Assembly: GCA_026168455.1 (NCBI GenBank)
Contig: CM047425.1
Location: 110,599,800-110,663,799 of the forward strand
DNA: 64,000 bases
Source of the DNA: Theocolax elegans
Lineage: Eukaryota > Arthropoda > Insecta > Hymenoptera > Cerocephalidae
Direction of reading: 5' to 3'
Positions 37,261 to 47,919 of the stretch are shown piece by piece. Position numbers and translations under genes: made by a program. Numbering within the stretch: the stretch's first letter is position 1; the number at the start of each line of letters is the position of its first letter. The notes beneath the pieces are model-generated. The model saw nothing but the letters and a program-made list of their open reading frames with translations. It did not search any database and was not told where the DNA came from.

Positions 37261-40200
37261 AAAAAGAATTTGTTTTTGTGTGTGTAGTGGTGCAGTGCGT
37301 CGTTGTGACACATATATACATAATAGATAATCACATTTAAATGCAAAGCAACAGAATTTTGCATCCAGCATCAAACTACCAAAAAAAAAACCATAAGAAT
37401 AAATCTACACACCACGTTCTTAATTTCATCAAACAGGCCAGGCTCGAAATACTCATCAAAATTATTGCTATACACTTTATCGAAGTAGCATATATATCAA
37501 ATTAAAAAAAAAACCAGCAAAAACAGAATAAACAAAAATCTTATCAAAACTGGAAAATATAGAAAATCTACAAGAAATTTAATTAGCAAATCAATATAAA
37601 TTATAAATACAATAAAATACAATACCAGTCAAATAAAAAGGAAAAATCACGTCATTTCCCGAGGATTTTCGACGACAACTTCGAAGACGGAAGAATGCGA
37701 AGCAGTGCCGTATACTTAATTTTCATAACAATATTGTAAGTTTTGTTCACTATATCGTTGCTTGTTATGGGATTGCATTTATATTAATGTGCTACATTGC
37801 CCATCAAATAGCAATTAATTAAAAAATATTTTCACCTTGATCATTTAAAAAGTCATTTTTTTTAAATAATAAGTTATATATTTATAATGTGTATAAAATG
37901 AAACTTATAACGTGGAATTAATTGTAATATATGAGTTTTTATTTGTTATCGAATAAATATAACCTTCCAAATGATAAAGATAAAAAATTTTATATTTATC
38001 TCAAGAGTTATAGACGATTATTCTCTTAGGAGAATAACTCTAAGGTAAACCTTTACTAGCAGAAATACACGTCTATTATACACTTATTTGGGGCATAACT
38101 AGAATATAAAAATAGATATATTAATAATAAATTAACATACAAATATAGCCAAGCGTCACGAATCTACCAATTTCTGATTGATGAGCAAGCACATTTCTTT
38201 CTTCCTTCTCGTTGACTATATGCCAATTTCGTACAATGCTTTCATAAACTAACAACATCTACAATTTGATATGTGTTTATAAACATTAAATGTACAATAT
38301 TACTTAACTTTTTCCCAATTACAATTATGACTATGAGTTTTAAACCTACTACAACTGGGTATATTGTATTTGATCCTATTTATATAACTTTATCTACATT
38401 TTTATAATTCGCACGTATATTATAAAACTGTCAAAAAATTAATTAAAACTGTAAAAGATTCATTTAAACTTATACATACGCACATATTTTTTACTTTTAT
38501 TTCTTTGACTAAAATCGTCTATAAGTAAGATATACAGTAACAATTAATTGAATTTCTTTCAAAAAACCAGTGATGAAATAAAATAATTTCTTAATCTTCA
38601 AACTTTTATGCGATCTGAGGGAGGCAAAGGAAAAAAAATCTTAAAAAAACAGATTTTTTTAATATAAGCAACGTTTCGTTGGCTTGGTCTGCCAACCTCT
38701 TCAGGCTATTTAATAGACACAAAAAAAAACAAAATTACAATTAAGAACACATATATGAAAGTATACACTGATAATAAAAGCTTTTGTACCTTTAATCGGA
38801 TTATCGATACGTCAAATGATCTGTTAAATTTTGCGTACATCATCGTGTTTATATATGTAAAATAATTTCTTACTTGTGGGACCAAAGTAGCAATAATATA
38901 ATATGCGTAACAACTTCTTATTATAAATTAGGCTATATAAAACTTTGATATGGCCAAATACCCGTAAGTCTCATCAGTTTTGTTTATAACAAAATAACGA
39001 CTGCTATAAAAATCCATAGTCGGAGCACCTCTTTCTATCTATCAGTTTGTACTATTATATTTAGGTCTAAAATCGTGTACCTTTACTATCACATTAAATT
39101 TAAATATCGTAATGATACACTATTCGACGGCTTACTGAAATCGGATAATGTATGCCTGTATACATCTACATACGATGTGTCATTAAGACTTCAATTTACA
39201 TATATAAAAAGTAATGACTTATATACGTCAGTTATCAAGAAAATGTTAATTTAATGGAAAATAGTTTACTACTGGAATATAATTTTTTTCTTTCCCCTTA
39301 CCAGCAGATAAATAATTTTATTATACTAAACATATTTTTCTAAGAAATATAAGTAATAAAGTATAATTATTTGTTATTAAAGGTACATGATTCGGAGAAT
39401 ACAAACTATTTCAATATAATATTTAATTTAATAGAAATTATATCCATTTACATAATTTTCTTCTTTAAACGGCATATATAGTGGTAATGTTATCGTATAG
39501 GTTCTACAAAGTATGAAACATAAAATATCTATTTTTTGTATCACGCGCAACCCGCAAGCAGTGTATATCTAAGTAACATTTAATTCACATGTTTTATTAC
39601 CTTGAATAATTTTGTGAACCTTCCAAGAGGACCGGGATTTGAGAAATTTCAAAGGTTAGTTTTTCTATCAAAATGTACGTTTGGGTAATGCACTAAAGAC
39701 TAAAGTAAGTCTTTGGCGGGTCGGCCCAGAGCACGAAGCCTCAAGGCGGCATCCCGGTCCTTTAAAGGTCAAGGAGGCTCAAGCAACATAAAACAATATA
39801 AAAAGATAAAAGTAGCTGAAAAATAAGAAAATGCAGTTATCTTACGTTCTAACGGTTTCAAATACAAAATAAATTATTATCACAGAAAAAAATTTGAGAA
39901 TAATAGGATTTTTAACATGTTGCTTTTTGGTTTAAAGGATATAAATGACAAGGCATAAATAATATTTAATACAAATAAAAATACACATTTATAGATTCTA
40001 ATCCTCTATTATATTAATGAGCTAAGGTAAGACTTTTTTTTTCAGTACCCCTAGAATAGTTAACCGCTTTTACCTACAGTTAACTTTTATTATATCTTTT
40101 TTAAACATTTTTTTTTCAAAGTAGAATAACATGTAGAGTTTCCAGTAGACAATGTCCAGATGACCTGAAGGTCACCCTGACCACCTGGACATCGTCTCCA

Positions 40201-41160
40201 GGAAATTACAACTTTTTTATCTAACTCAAGCAGAATGGCATGTATACGTTCAATAGACGATGTGCAGATGACCATTTCTTAAAAGTATTGACTTTTTGAA
40301 ACGAACGAATAACTTGTAGCTCGACAGGAAGTTGTAAAAAAATGTTTTCTGTCTAATGTGTTCAAGATTTAAACATTATCTATAGTATAGCAATGATTCT
40401 CTGTAGACAATGTTCCTTCTACCTGGGCATCATCTTAAGACCTAGATAGGATCTGCAGGATGAGCAAGGGTTTGACTTTTATTATCGATTAGCTTGAGGC
40501 TCGATAGGAAACTCCGGAAATATATATATATATATATATATAATTTATATTTAATATTATATAAAGGAAATGAAAGTTAAAGAAGGTAAATATAATATAC
40601 ATGTTTTGAGGTTAAAGATTTGTATCCTTTACTGTATTAAAATTCTGCATAATAATAATCAACTTACATTTAAATAAACCGGACAAACTTTCAAGGTTCC
40701 ACTGTTTTAATATATTTATTACGTAGAAATCCATATTTCAATAATAATTTGTTAATATACTGCCCGTTCACATTTTTAACGGCCCCGGTGCTGAAATTAT
40801 TGCCTCTATACATTGGCACTGGGAAAAGCAGTGCCACGGGTGGTACAAACGGGCTGACAGCAGCGCCACTGTACTAACTAATCACCAGTAAAATACGTGC
40901 CACATTTCGCAGTTAAATTTGAAAGCCTAGTCCTTACTTTTTCATGTGATGGCATACGAATATACCGTACCCTTAAAAAATGGATGACGATTTAATACTG
41001 CAGATCTTTTTCCGTGTACTGTAGAAGCACCCTTAGGTTCAATTCGCTAACTCGATGCTTTCGCGGAAGTACTTCTCTACCCTGTACTTTTTTCCTGTTA
41101 AAACCTCCGCGCCGTTAACTTCGAAGAACGTCGAAAACAAATATTGAAAAATAAAAAAAT
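37261..41160. other. Gene-free AT-rich region
   Basis: No coding sequence is recognised. It holds a hammerhead-core-like motif at 38668-38705, an inverted pair AGGACCGGGAT/ATCCCGGTCCT at 39628-39763, a short CCAGATGACCTGAAGGTCA-type repeat at 40145-40205 and a GC-richer patch at 40770-41110 just before the next gene that may hold its promoter. Confidence 0.45.
38668..38705 (-). ncRNA. Hammerhead-core-like motif, possible Penelope-like element remnant
   Basis: The minus strand reads CCTGAAGA, then GGTTGGC, a seven-base loop, GCCAAC, then GAAAC and GTTGC. This is the order CUGANGA - stem II - GAAA of the hammerhead ribozyme core. A very similar string is common in Penelope-like retroelements, which are known to carry hammerhead motifs. 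The cleavage-site strand and stem I partner were not identified, so activity is not claimed. Confidence 0.4.
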
Positions 41161-41162
41161 AA

Positions 41163-42346
41163 ATGGACATTATGGACGACATTGAGCTTGATCAAGAAAT
41201 GACCCAACTTCAAATTGGTAAGTATAGTTATTTCCACTGAATTTCTAAAAGAATTTATTTTTTTTGTATCTGGTAGAAATAAAAAAATTAAAAATGTTTA
41301 GTTTGTATTAATTGTTCTAATTGCTATATAATTCTATACTAATAGTAGTTTCTGGGTAGTAAAGTAAACAACGAGACTTAGAGTTTGTTTATGTTAATGC
41401 GGCGTGGCTTAAGAATTAGCGGAAGGCTGCATTATTGTTAAAATATCGAGTTCGCAATGCGTTTTTACTACGAACTTTTTTTCGGTTGATTTTACTCTGT
41501 TCTAAGTTTGAATACCTACAAACTATTAATTAGTATAGAAAAAATACAAACGTTTTTTTCAAAAATAAAAAAATGCCACATAATGGACTTTTTTTGCAAA
41601 TTAAAAAAAATTGTTTTGAATCTATAGAAGCAGAAGCTGGTGCTCGTCTTAATGGACCAGGAGAAGGTGCTCAAATAGATGTTCCACAAGCTGCAGATTT
41701 GGTACCTGCACCACCTGCACAAGTTAATAATGGTAAGAAAGTAACAAGAAATTAATTAGGTATATCAACATAGTAGCTATGAATATTTGTTCGAACAATT
41801 TTTTAACTTACCTACTGATTTAAAATTAAAAATTAAAAAAAATAAAATTTTTTAACCAAGAAAATTCTTTTGTTTCAGAGCCCGCTGGATTGGTTGGAGC
41901 AGTTGCTCAAGAGGCAGGTGTACAAGGTAAAACAATTTTTAAACCTCATAACACTATTGTTATGGTTTGCTTTATGTTTTAGTTTTTTATTAAAATTATT
42001 TTACATTTTTTAGCAATTCCTGCGGATGATGCAGCTGCAGCCAATGGAAATCAAGATACTGGTAAGGATCATGAACTGCCGGCTCGCAGACGTAATTTTT
42101 TTATATATTATATTGATATTATTACCTGACATTCTATAATATATTATAATTAACAAAAATTTTTTTACAGCTAGGGGTAGGCGAGCTGGACGTCGGCACC
42201 GTCGATACGATCCATACAAAGATGCCACCAGAAGAATGGCCGTATTCTTCTCAACCATGGTCGCCGATTGTACAAATCAACTGCGGGGCCGAGGTAACGG
42301 TGGTAGACGAGGAAGAAGGGGTAGAGGACGACGTGGAGGAGAATAA
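41163..42346 (+). CDS. Unrecognised 143-aa protein with Arg/Gly-rich tail, five exons, all introns phase 1
   Basis: Exons: 41163-41217, 41628-41732, 41879-41926, 42014-42061 and 42171-42346. Every intron is GT...AG and every junction splits a codon after its first base, so the internal exons are symmetric (105, 48 and 48 nt) and can be skipped or duplicated without frame loss. The protein starts MDIMDDIELDQEMTQ (acidic), continues with an Ala/Pro/Glu-rich low-complexity middle (ARLNGPGEGAQ, LVPAPPAQV, AVAQEAGVQ, DDAAAANGN) and ends with a basic part: RRAGRRHRRYDPYKD, a short central segment RRMAVFFSTMVADCTNQ, and an Arg/Gly tail RGRRGRGRRGGE. There is no signal peptide or membrane segment. 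RGG-type tails usually bind RNA or DNA; this is the only functional hint. An AATAAA signal is at 42568-42573. I do not recognise the family; it may be a lineage-specific gene. The exon model rests on frame and splice-site consistency only. Confidence 0.65.
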
Positions 42347-42591
42347 ACACCAAAATATATTCTTCAAATATAATTATTTTTACATTTTTTATAATAATTA
42401 CGTTTTTTTTATAATATTCTTTAGATATAATTATTTTACGTTTTTTATAATGTATCACTAAAAAATAATAGTGAATAATATTGTTATAGTATTAAAACTA
42501 GCTGTAATAATATACTTTGTTTGTAAAACACTTTAAATTTAAATCCTCTTTTGTAAAATTTTTCAATAATAAAGGACAATTGTAAATCAAA

Positions 42592-42637
<46 letters not shown>

Positions 42638-42639
<2 letters not shown>

Positions 42640-44290
42640 GTGGTTCTCTGTGACATCGAAGATGAAAAAAATAAATATTGCTATAACTGTGGGAATATGT
42701 TTTAGAGGTATCCAGTAGTTATCCTGAATTTTTTCAGATTTTTTCTGGGCCATTATTTTAAGTTACAGAGAGTCAAAGTTGACATTTTAGCACTTTTTTG
42801 CATTATATGCCCATTTTCATGAATTTTTAGCTTCCAGGGGATGCATTATTCACTAAAAACATAAGTATGACTTTTTTTGTAAAATTTTCCGAACTTTTCA
42901 TTAAAAATACTTTTAAAGATATAAATGTATGCTGTCACACTCTTGTAAGCCATTTAAACCTTAAATAGTGAAAATCAGCAATTCTGCTCCGGACTCTGGT
43001 AACCTAATACTGTCTAAAAGATGTCTTTTTATAGTCAGAAACTGCCTAAAAATTTCCAGAGTGGGTCTAAATCATTAAGATCACTTATGGTCAAAATATC
43101 CGGGAAAAGTGCCCGAAATATTAATAGAAATGTATATTTGTTGACTTATAACGCTGAATCTATTATCATGATCATTGCAAAAAAATTTGTGCACTTACCT
43201 AGGAGTGGTACAAAAGTATCTTCACTTGTTTCAGTATCCATCTAACCCCCTGTAAGCTGCTAAAAATACAAATATTATTATACAAATGTAAAAAATTAAT
43301 TTTTAAACATTTATAATGCTGAATTTTTAGTTTTACATTCCTTACAAGAATTATAATACTAATCTGAAGGATTACTATAAATATATAAACATCATTAATA
43401 CAATAACTGAATATACGTATTTAATACAAAAGATATATAAATAAATCGGATATATAATTATAATGAATAATATGATAACGTGACAGTGACAAGTTTGTGA
43501 AATCTAAACAATGTATTGCTGAATAATAATAATAATAATGTTGATACTTTTATAGTAATCCTTCAGATTAGTATTATAATTCTTGTAAGGGATGTAAATT
43601 AAAAATTCAGCATTATAAATGTTTAAAAATTAATTTTTTACATTTGTATAATAATATTTGTATTTTTAGCAGCTTACAGGGGGTTAGATGGATACTGAAA
43701 CAAGTGATGATACTTTTCTACCACTCCAAGGTAAGTGCACAAATTTTTTTGCAATGATCATGCTAATAGATTCATCCTTATAAGGCAACAAATATACATT
43801 TCTATTAATATTTCGGGCACTTTTCCCGGATATTTTGACCATAAGTGATCTTAATGATTTAGACCCACTCTGGAAATTTTTAGGCAGTTTCTGACTATAA
43901 AAAGACATCTTTTAGACAGTATTAGGTTACCAGAGTCCGGAGCAGAATTGCTGATTTTCACTATTTAAGGTTTAAATGGCTTACAAGAGTGTGACAGCAT
44001 ACATTTATATCTTTAAAAGTATTTTTAATGAAAAGTTCGGAAAATTTTACAAAAAAAGTCATACTTATGTTTTTAGTGAATAATGCATCCCCTGGAAGCT
44101 AAAAATTCATGAAAATGGGCATATAATGCAAAAAAGTGCTACAATGTCAACTTTGACTCTCTGTAACTTAAAATAATGGCCCAGAAAAAATCTGAAAAAA
44201 TTCAGGAGAACTACTGGATACCTCTAAAACATATTCCCACAGTTATAGCAATATTTATTTTTTTCATCTTCGATGTCACAGAGAACCACC

Positions 44291-44291
<1 letters not shown>
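42638..44291. mobile_element. Palindromic element in (TA)n, 1.65 kb
   Basis: The left end GGGTGGTTCTCTGTGACATC and the right end GATGTCACAGAGAACCACCC are exact complements. The arms (42638-43383 and 43548-44291) are nearly identical inverted copies around a loop of about 165 bp. Both ends lie in long TA runs. A 74-codon frame starting MSFYSQKLPKNFQ occurs in each arm (43021-43245 plus, 43684-43908 minus) with only a few differences. I recognise no domain in it. Confidence 0.85.
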
Positions 44292-44321
<30 letters not shown>

Positions 44322-44855
44322 TTGACTATATATAAATAATAAGATGTTTATCAAACATTTGCATTCTAATATAAGTTATTCCAATCAAAATAAAAAACAG
44401 TGTGTTATTGAAAATTTATTACATTTTTTCTGCGTTATGTACTGTAAAATCTCTGAAAATTCAAACGAGATAAATTAATAAAATAATTAAATTTTATTCG
44501 CATACCTTTGTTATGTACACATTTGTACTAAGTTAATTAAATTTTATCTATTAACAATCTAGCTAGCATTAAACTTATGAAAATTATGTGTTTTAATATA
44601 TCAGAACTAGTATACTTAGAATTTTTATAAATATATTTATATTACATTTTAAATATTCTTTAATCGAATTAGAGTTTAATAATTTTGTATGTATATTAAG
44701 AACACGTTTTTTTGTAATATATACTTTATCGAGTATGCAGCTTGTAATTTAATTTTTTATTATTAAATATAATTTCATATCTTACTAAAATTTAATTTCC
44801 ACAAGTTTAATGCTAGTTTGTTATTTTAAATTATGACAAATAATTATCATTATAT
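44292..44855. other. AT-rich spacer
   Basis: Nothing recognised. The words TTTACTTGACTATATA at about 44318 recur at about 46898, on the other side of the DPH1-like sequence. Confidence 0.4.
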
Positions 44856-44857
44856 TT

Positions 44858-46360
44858 ACATGGTTTGTCATTCTTCTCGTCTTTGCATTTTCCACAACAA
44901 AATTCACTTTTTTTGTCTAATTCACTAGGTTTATGATTTGATGTCCAGGGTCCCATGCTTGTAGAAGCATAAAATAGTCCATAGGATAAGATTTCGTTTC
45001 ATCCAATTCTGCCATGTTAAGAGCAATTGCAGCTTCGTATGGATTTAAAAGTGGTTTATCGAATATGAGCCACAGTCTATACTTAATCTCGGGCATGCAG
45101 TCTAATAAAAATAAGAAATAAATATTAATAATGGTTTTATATATTTATCTATAATTTTGTTTTTAATAAGTGCCTTACTTGAATAAAGCATTTACTTGGG
45201 TAAAATGTTGAAGTCTATCTGTGCATAAGTTTAGGAGCTAAAATATTCAAGCAGATTTTATTCTTTTTTTTATTTTATCCGTTAGAGTTTTCATAACAGT
45301 TGGACTTCCCTGCCTTTCCGAGAGTTGCAAATGTAACACCAAGTACTTTTGCATCCTTCGCTTTCATTATTGCATCTTTCCTACTCTTTTCAGTTTATGA
45401 TCATACTTTGCTACTGTAATTTTCTTTTCATATGGGTCGTATCTATAAGCTTTTAATTCAGGCTTAGCTATAATAGCTGCTTCTAAATGAAATTTACCAT
45501 CACCGATATACATTAGAATATTAATATCTTTAATCTATGGTGCTGTACATCCTAAAATCTGTAAAATAAAAGTTGTCATTAATACAATAATGTTTTAAAT
45601 TTTGTAAAAAATATTTCTAAATAAATAAAGTTAATATAAAGTTTACCTCTCCTGTATGAATTGTACTAACTAGGCCTATTTTAGTGTTATTTGGAAAATT
45701 ATATTTTATTATTTTCTATACAATGAACTGTATCAAATTTTATGTCTACAAAGACATATAACAGTTTCATACCGCTAGTCCTGTCAATTGGAACTAAGCA
45801 CGAGTGGCCATAATGAACTAATAAATCTACACTCACTAATTTAATAGTGTAATCATCTACGCAGCACGCACCTAAAATTAAAATGAAAGATATAAATATA
45901 GCAATATTTGATCAAGTTAAAAATAATCATAATAATGAATAAATTTTGAATATATCTATATAATCCTACCTTATTAAAAGTAACATCACCCATTATAATA
46001 ATATCCGCTTCTGTGAATGCTTCAATAATATCAGATATAATTGGTGCAAACATCAGTGAACCTTCGGGCATTTGTAATCCAACCCTTTTTGCTTGCGTTT
46101 CTCTGACTCTCCATATAGTTTCATGAATTTCAAAGTTATAATTACAGGGCAATCTGGTCATCGCTTCTTTTATCCAATATCTCTTGTAGTATTTTATATT
46201 AACTCTTACGGGTGGTTTATAAATTTTTCTTACAGGTTTAGCCTTAACCACTATCACAGACTCCTCATTTTTCTTGTTTGTTTCCTCCAAATCACCACTT
46301 GAATTGTCATCTTTCTTATCTGTGACATTTCCTTGCAAATCATCTTTTTTGTACACACAT
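44858..46360 (-). pseudogene. DPH1: Decayed DPH1 (diphthamide biosynthesis 1) copy
   Basis: DPH1 is a subunit of the radical-SAM-type 3-amino-3-carboxypropyl transferase that makes the first step of diphthamide on elongation factor 2. Recognisable pieces on the minus strand, in order, are [13 protein letters not shown] and [29 protein letters not shown] and IMGDVTF (46260-45970); ACCVDDYT and [15 protein letters not shown] (45870-45770, including cysteines of the iron-sulfur site); ILGCTAP and YDPYEKKITVAKYDH (45560-45380); and CPRLSID, LLNPYEAAIAL and KSYPMDYF (45100-44960). Stop codons and frame changes interrupt the third and fourth blocks, the expected WG after SID reads CG, and a large middle part is missing. 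Intron-like gaps remain, so it is not a processed copy. It could be a broken duplicate of a functional gene elsewhere. Confidence 0.75.
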
Positions 46361-46740
46361 TGTTTTCAATGCTCGTTTTTACACTATTGCCAATAACATC
46401 ATTATTTTTGTTGAATAAAACACTGGTATTCAAAGCTATTATTTTACTCTCACTCATTGGTATTGTTATTTCTACACGGTTAAGTTGATTATTAATATGA
46501 ACTATAGCTGGCAAAATATAAGCGAGCATTTTGCTTGATTCAATCTGTGCAATATGATTTACAGTGTTAAAATAAAAAAAAATGTAATCTACCATGTCCA
46601 TCTTGTTCATCGATAACAAATAATTTACTACCTAATACACTTGTTGTGCACCAAAACGCAATTGTTAGAACCTTGTATTCTAAAAAATGAGATAAAAATA
46701 ATTAATGTAAAAGAGGTATAACCAAACAAAATGCACGTCA
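46361..46740 (-). other. Unassigned open region upstream of the DPH1 copy
   Basis: A minus-strand frame 46254-46619 (starting MLSMNKMDMVDYIFF) overlaps the DPH1 start in another frame. I recognise no domain. It may be degenerate 5' sequence of the same gene or unrelated. Confidence 0.25.
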
Positions 46741-46744
46741 ACTG

Positions 46745-46890
46745 AGAGTACTGAGCTGACATAATATAGCGCCCTCTCGCTGCCACGTCTGAACTTCTAC
46801 CTGCCAATCGTTGGGACCTCTGTACGTGTTCTCTCATGGGCTGGAAAGCATTACCTCTCTTTCTATCTCTCGCTTTCCTGATGATTCTGT
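46745..46890 (+). repeat. Diverged dispersed repeat, copy 2
   Basis: GTTCTCTCATGGGCTGGAAA followed by TCTCTTTCTATCTCTCGC parallels 31495-31570. Related wording (CTCTCTTTCTATCTCTCG) also occurs near 3855-3875. Confidence 0.4.
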
Positions 46891-46958
46891 CTCATATTTT
46901 TTTACTTGACTATATTTTTTATTTGACTATATATATATATATATATATATACATATAT

Positions 46959-47305
46959 TGTAACGGGGTATAATTTCTCGTATCGGTATGGGTACAAAGA
47001 GTAATTGGTACGTCACTGCCTTACTATACTCCCTAGGCGATACTCCGATAATGCGTGGCGGGTTCAAATCAGCCGATCCCGCGCACGACCTACCGTCACG
47101 AAGGCCGTTGCAACCACGAGATTACTTGCCGATCTCGTGTCTTTATTCAGCTGCAGGCTTCACGAGCTGAAAACGACCGCGGAAAAGAGGGGGATAGATG
47201 CGCGTTTAACTTACCTTGGCCATTCTTGAAACGGAGAGGGCGGTATTCGGGATAATGGGAATGACGGGCGCCGGTAATTAATAATCAAATCCGTGTGCGG
47301 TTATT
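46959..47305 (-). mobile_element. 3' LTR portion of a Gypsy element, interrupted by the Copia insertion
   Basis: The sequence begins TGTAACGGGGTATAAT, the complement of an LTR ending ...CCCCGTTACA, which is a common terminus of Gypsy LTRs. On the minus strand an AATAAA polyadenylation signal lies near 47140-47146, as expected for the R region. The Copia element begins at 47306 and the Gypsy coding remnant resumes beyond 60000, both in minus orientation. The outer LTR copy is outside the window, so this cannot be confirmed here. Confidence 0.5.
47301..47305. other. Target-site duplication TTATT (left)
   Basis: TTATT directly precedes the 5' LTR and is repeated at 59995-59999 directly after the 3' LTR. 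Five base pairs is the normal Copia target duplication. Confidence 0.9.
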
Positions 47306-47325
47306 TGTTGGAAATAAGACGTGAT

Positions 47326-47393
<68 letters not shown>

Positions 47394-47642
47394 GTTACCA
47401 ACTGAGTAACGAGGAGTGGGGAGGACCCCGGAGGAAGCGACGCAAGCGGCGGCGCGGTGAGATCGGTTTCTCCCGCTACTGCACTCGAGCCACGGATCCT
47501 GACACGGTCGGATGTACCAAGGCCTTCCCCAGTGTACATACATATTATATATATATAGAATAAATTGGTTTATTTCTTTTATAATATAAACGGTGAGTTT
47601 ATCATTAAAGCCAAGCCCTTCCTCTCCTGTTTTATTCCAACA
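47306..47642 (+). repeat. Copia 5' LTR
   Basis: 337 bp. It contains a (CT)n run of about 31 units at 47329-47391 and, near the end, TATATATATAGAATAAATTGG, which offers a TATA-like stretch and an AATAAA. Apart from the CT run it differs from the 3' LTR by one substitution seen by eye (GATCCTGACAC against GATCCCGACAC). Confidence 0.95.
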
Positions 47643-47672
47643 GGTTATGGGCCCAGCACGCTTCCACTGCGC
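47643..47672 (+). other. Primer-binding site for an initiator tRNA-Met 5' half
   Basis: GGTTATGGGCCCAGCACG followed by CTTCCACTGCGC starts immediately after the LTR. The 30 nt are complementary to the D-arm to anticodon-loop part of initiator tRNA-Met (anticodon loop CCCAUAACC). Copia of Drosophila is known to prime from this internal tRNA fragment instead of the 3' CCA end, and the first 14 nt are the same there. Confidence 0.9.
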
Positions 47673-47919
47673 GCTGGTTTGAGAGGAATAGTTTGGCTTT
47701 GTTATTTGTTAGAAGTCCCTTCTTCGCGATCGCGAGTGCTTGTGAGAAAAGTGTGGTGTAAAGTTTTGTTGGTGTTGTGCTAGAAAGAAGCTAGAAAGGG
47801 AGATCAGACAGAGCTACGGTCACCCAGTCAACCACCACAAAGGAAATTTAGCTAGGAGAAAGAAAGCTAGAGGATCTACCGGGATCAGGTAGAGGAATCT
47901 ACAGCAGCTAGAAAGAAAG

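Noticed and set aside
47285..47563. Ser/Leu and Arg/Glu repeat frames in the Copia LTRs
   Set aside because: Translations of the (CT)n run.
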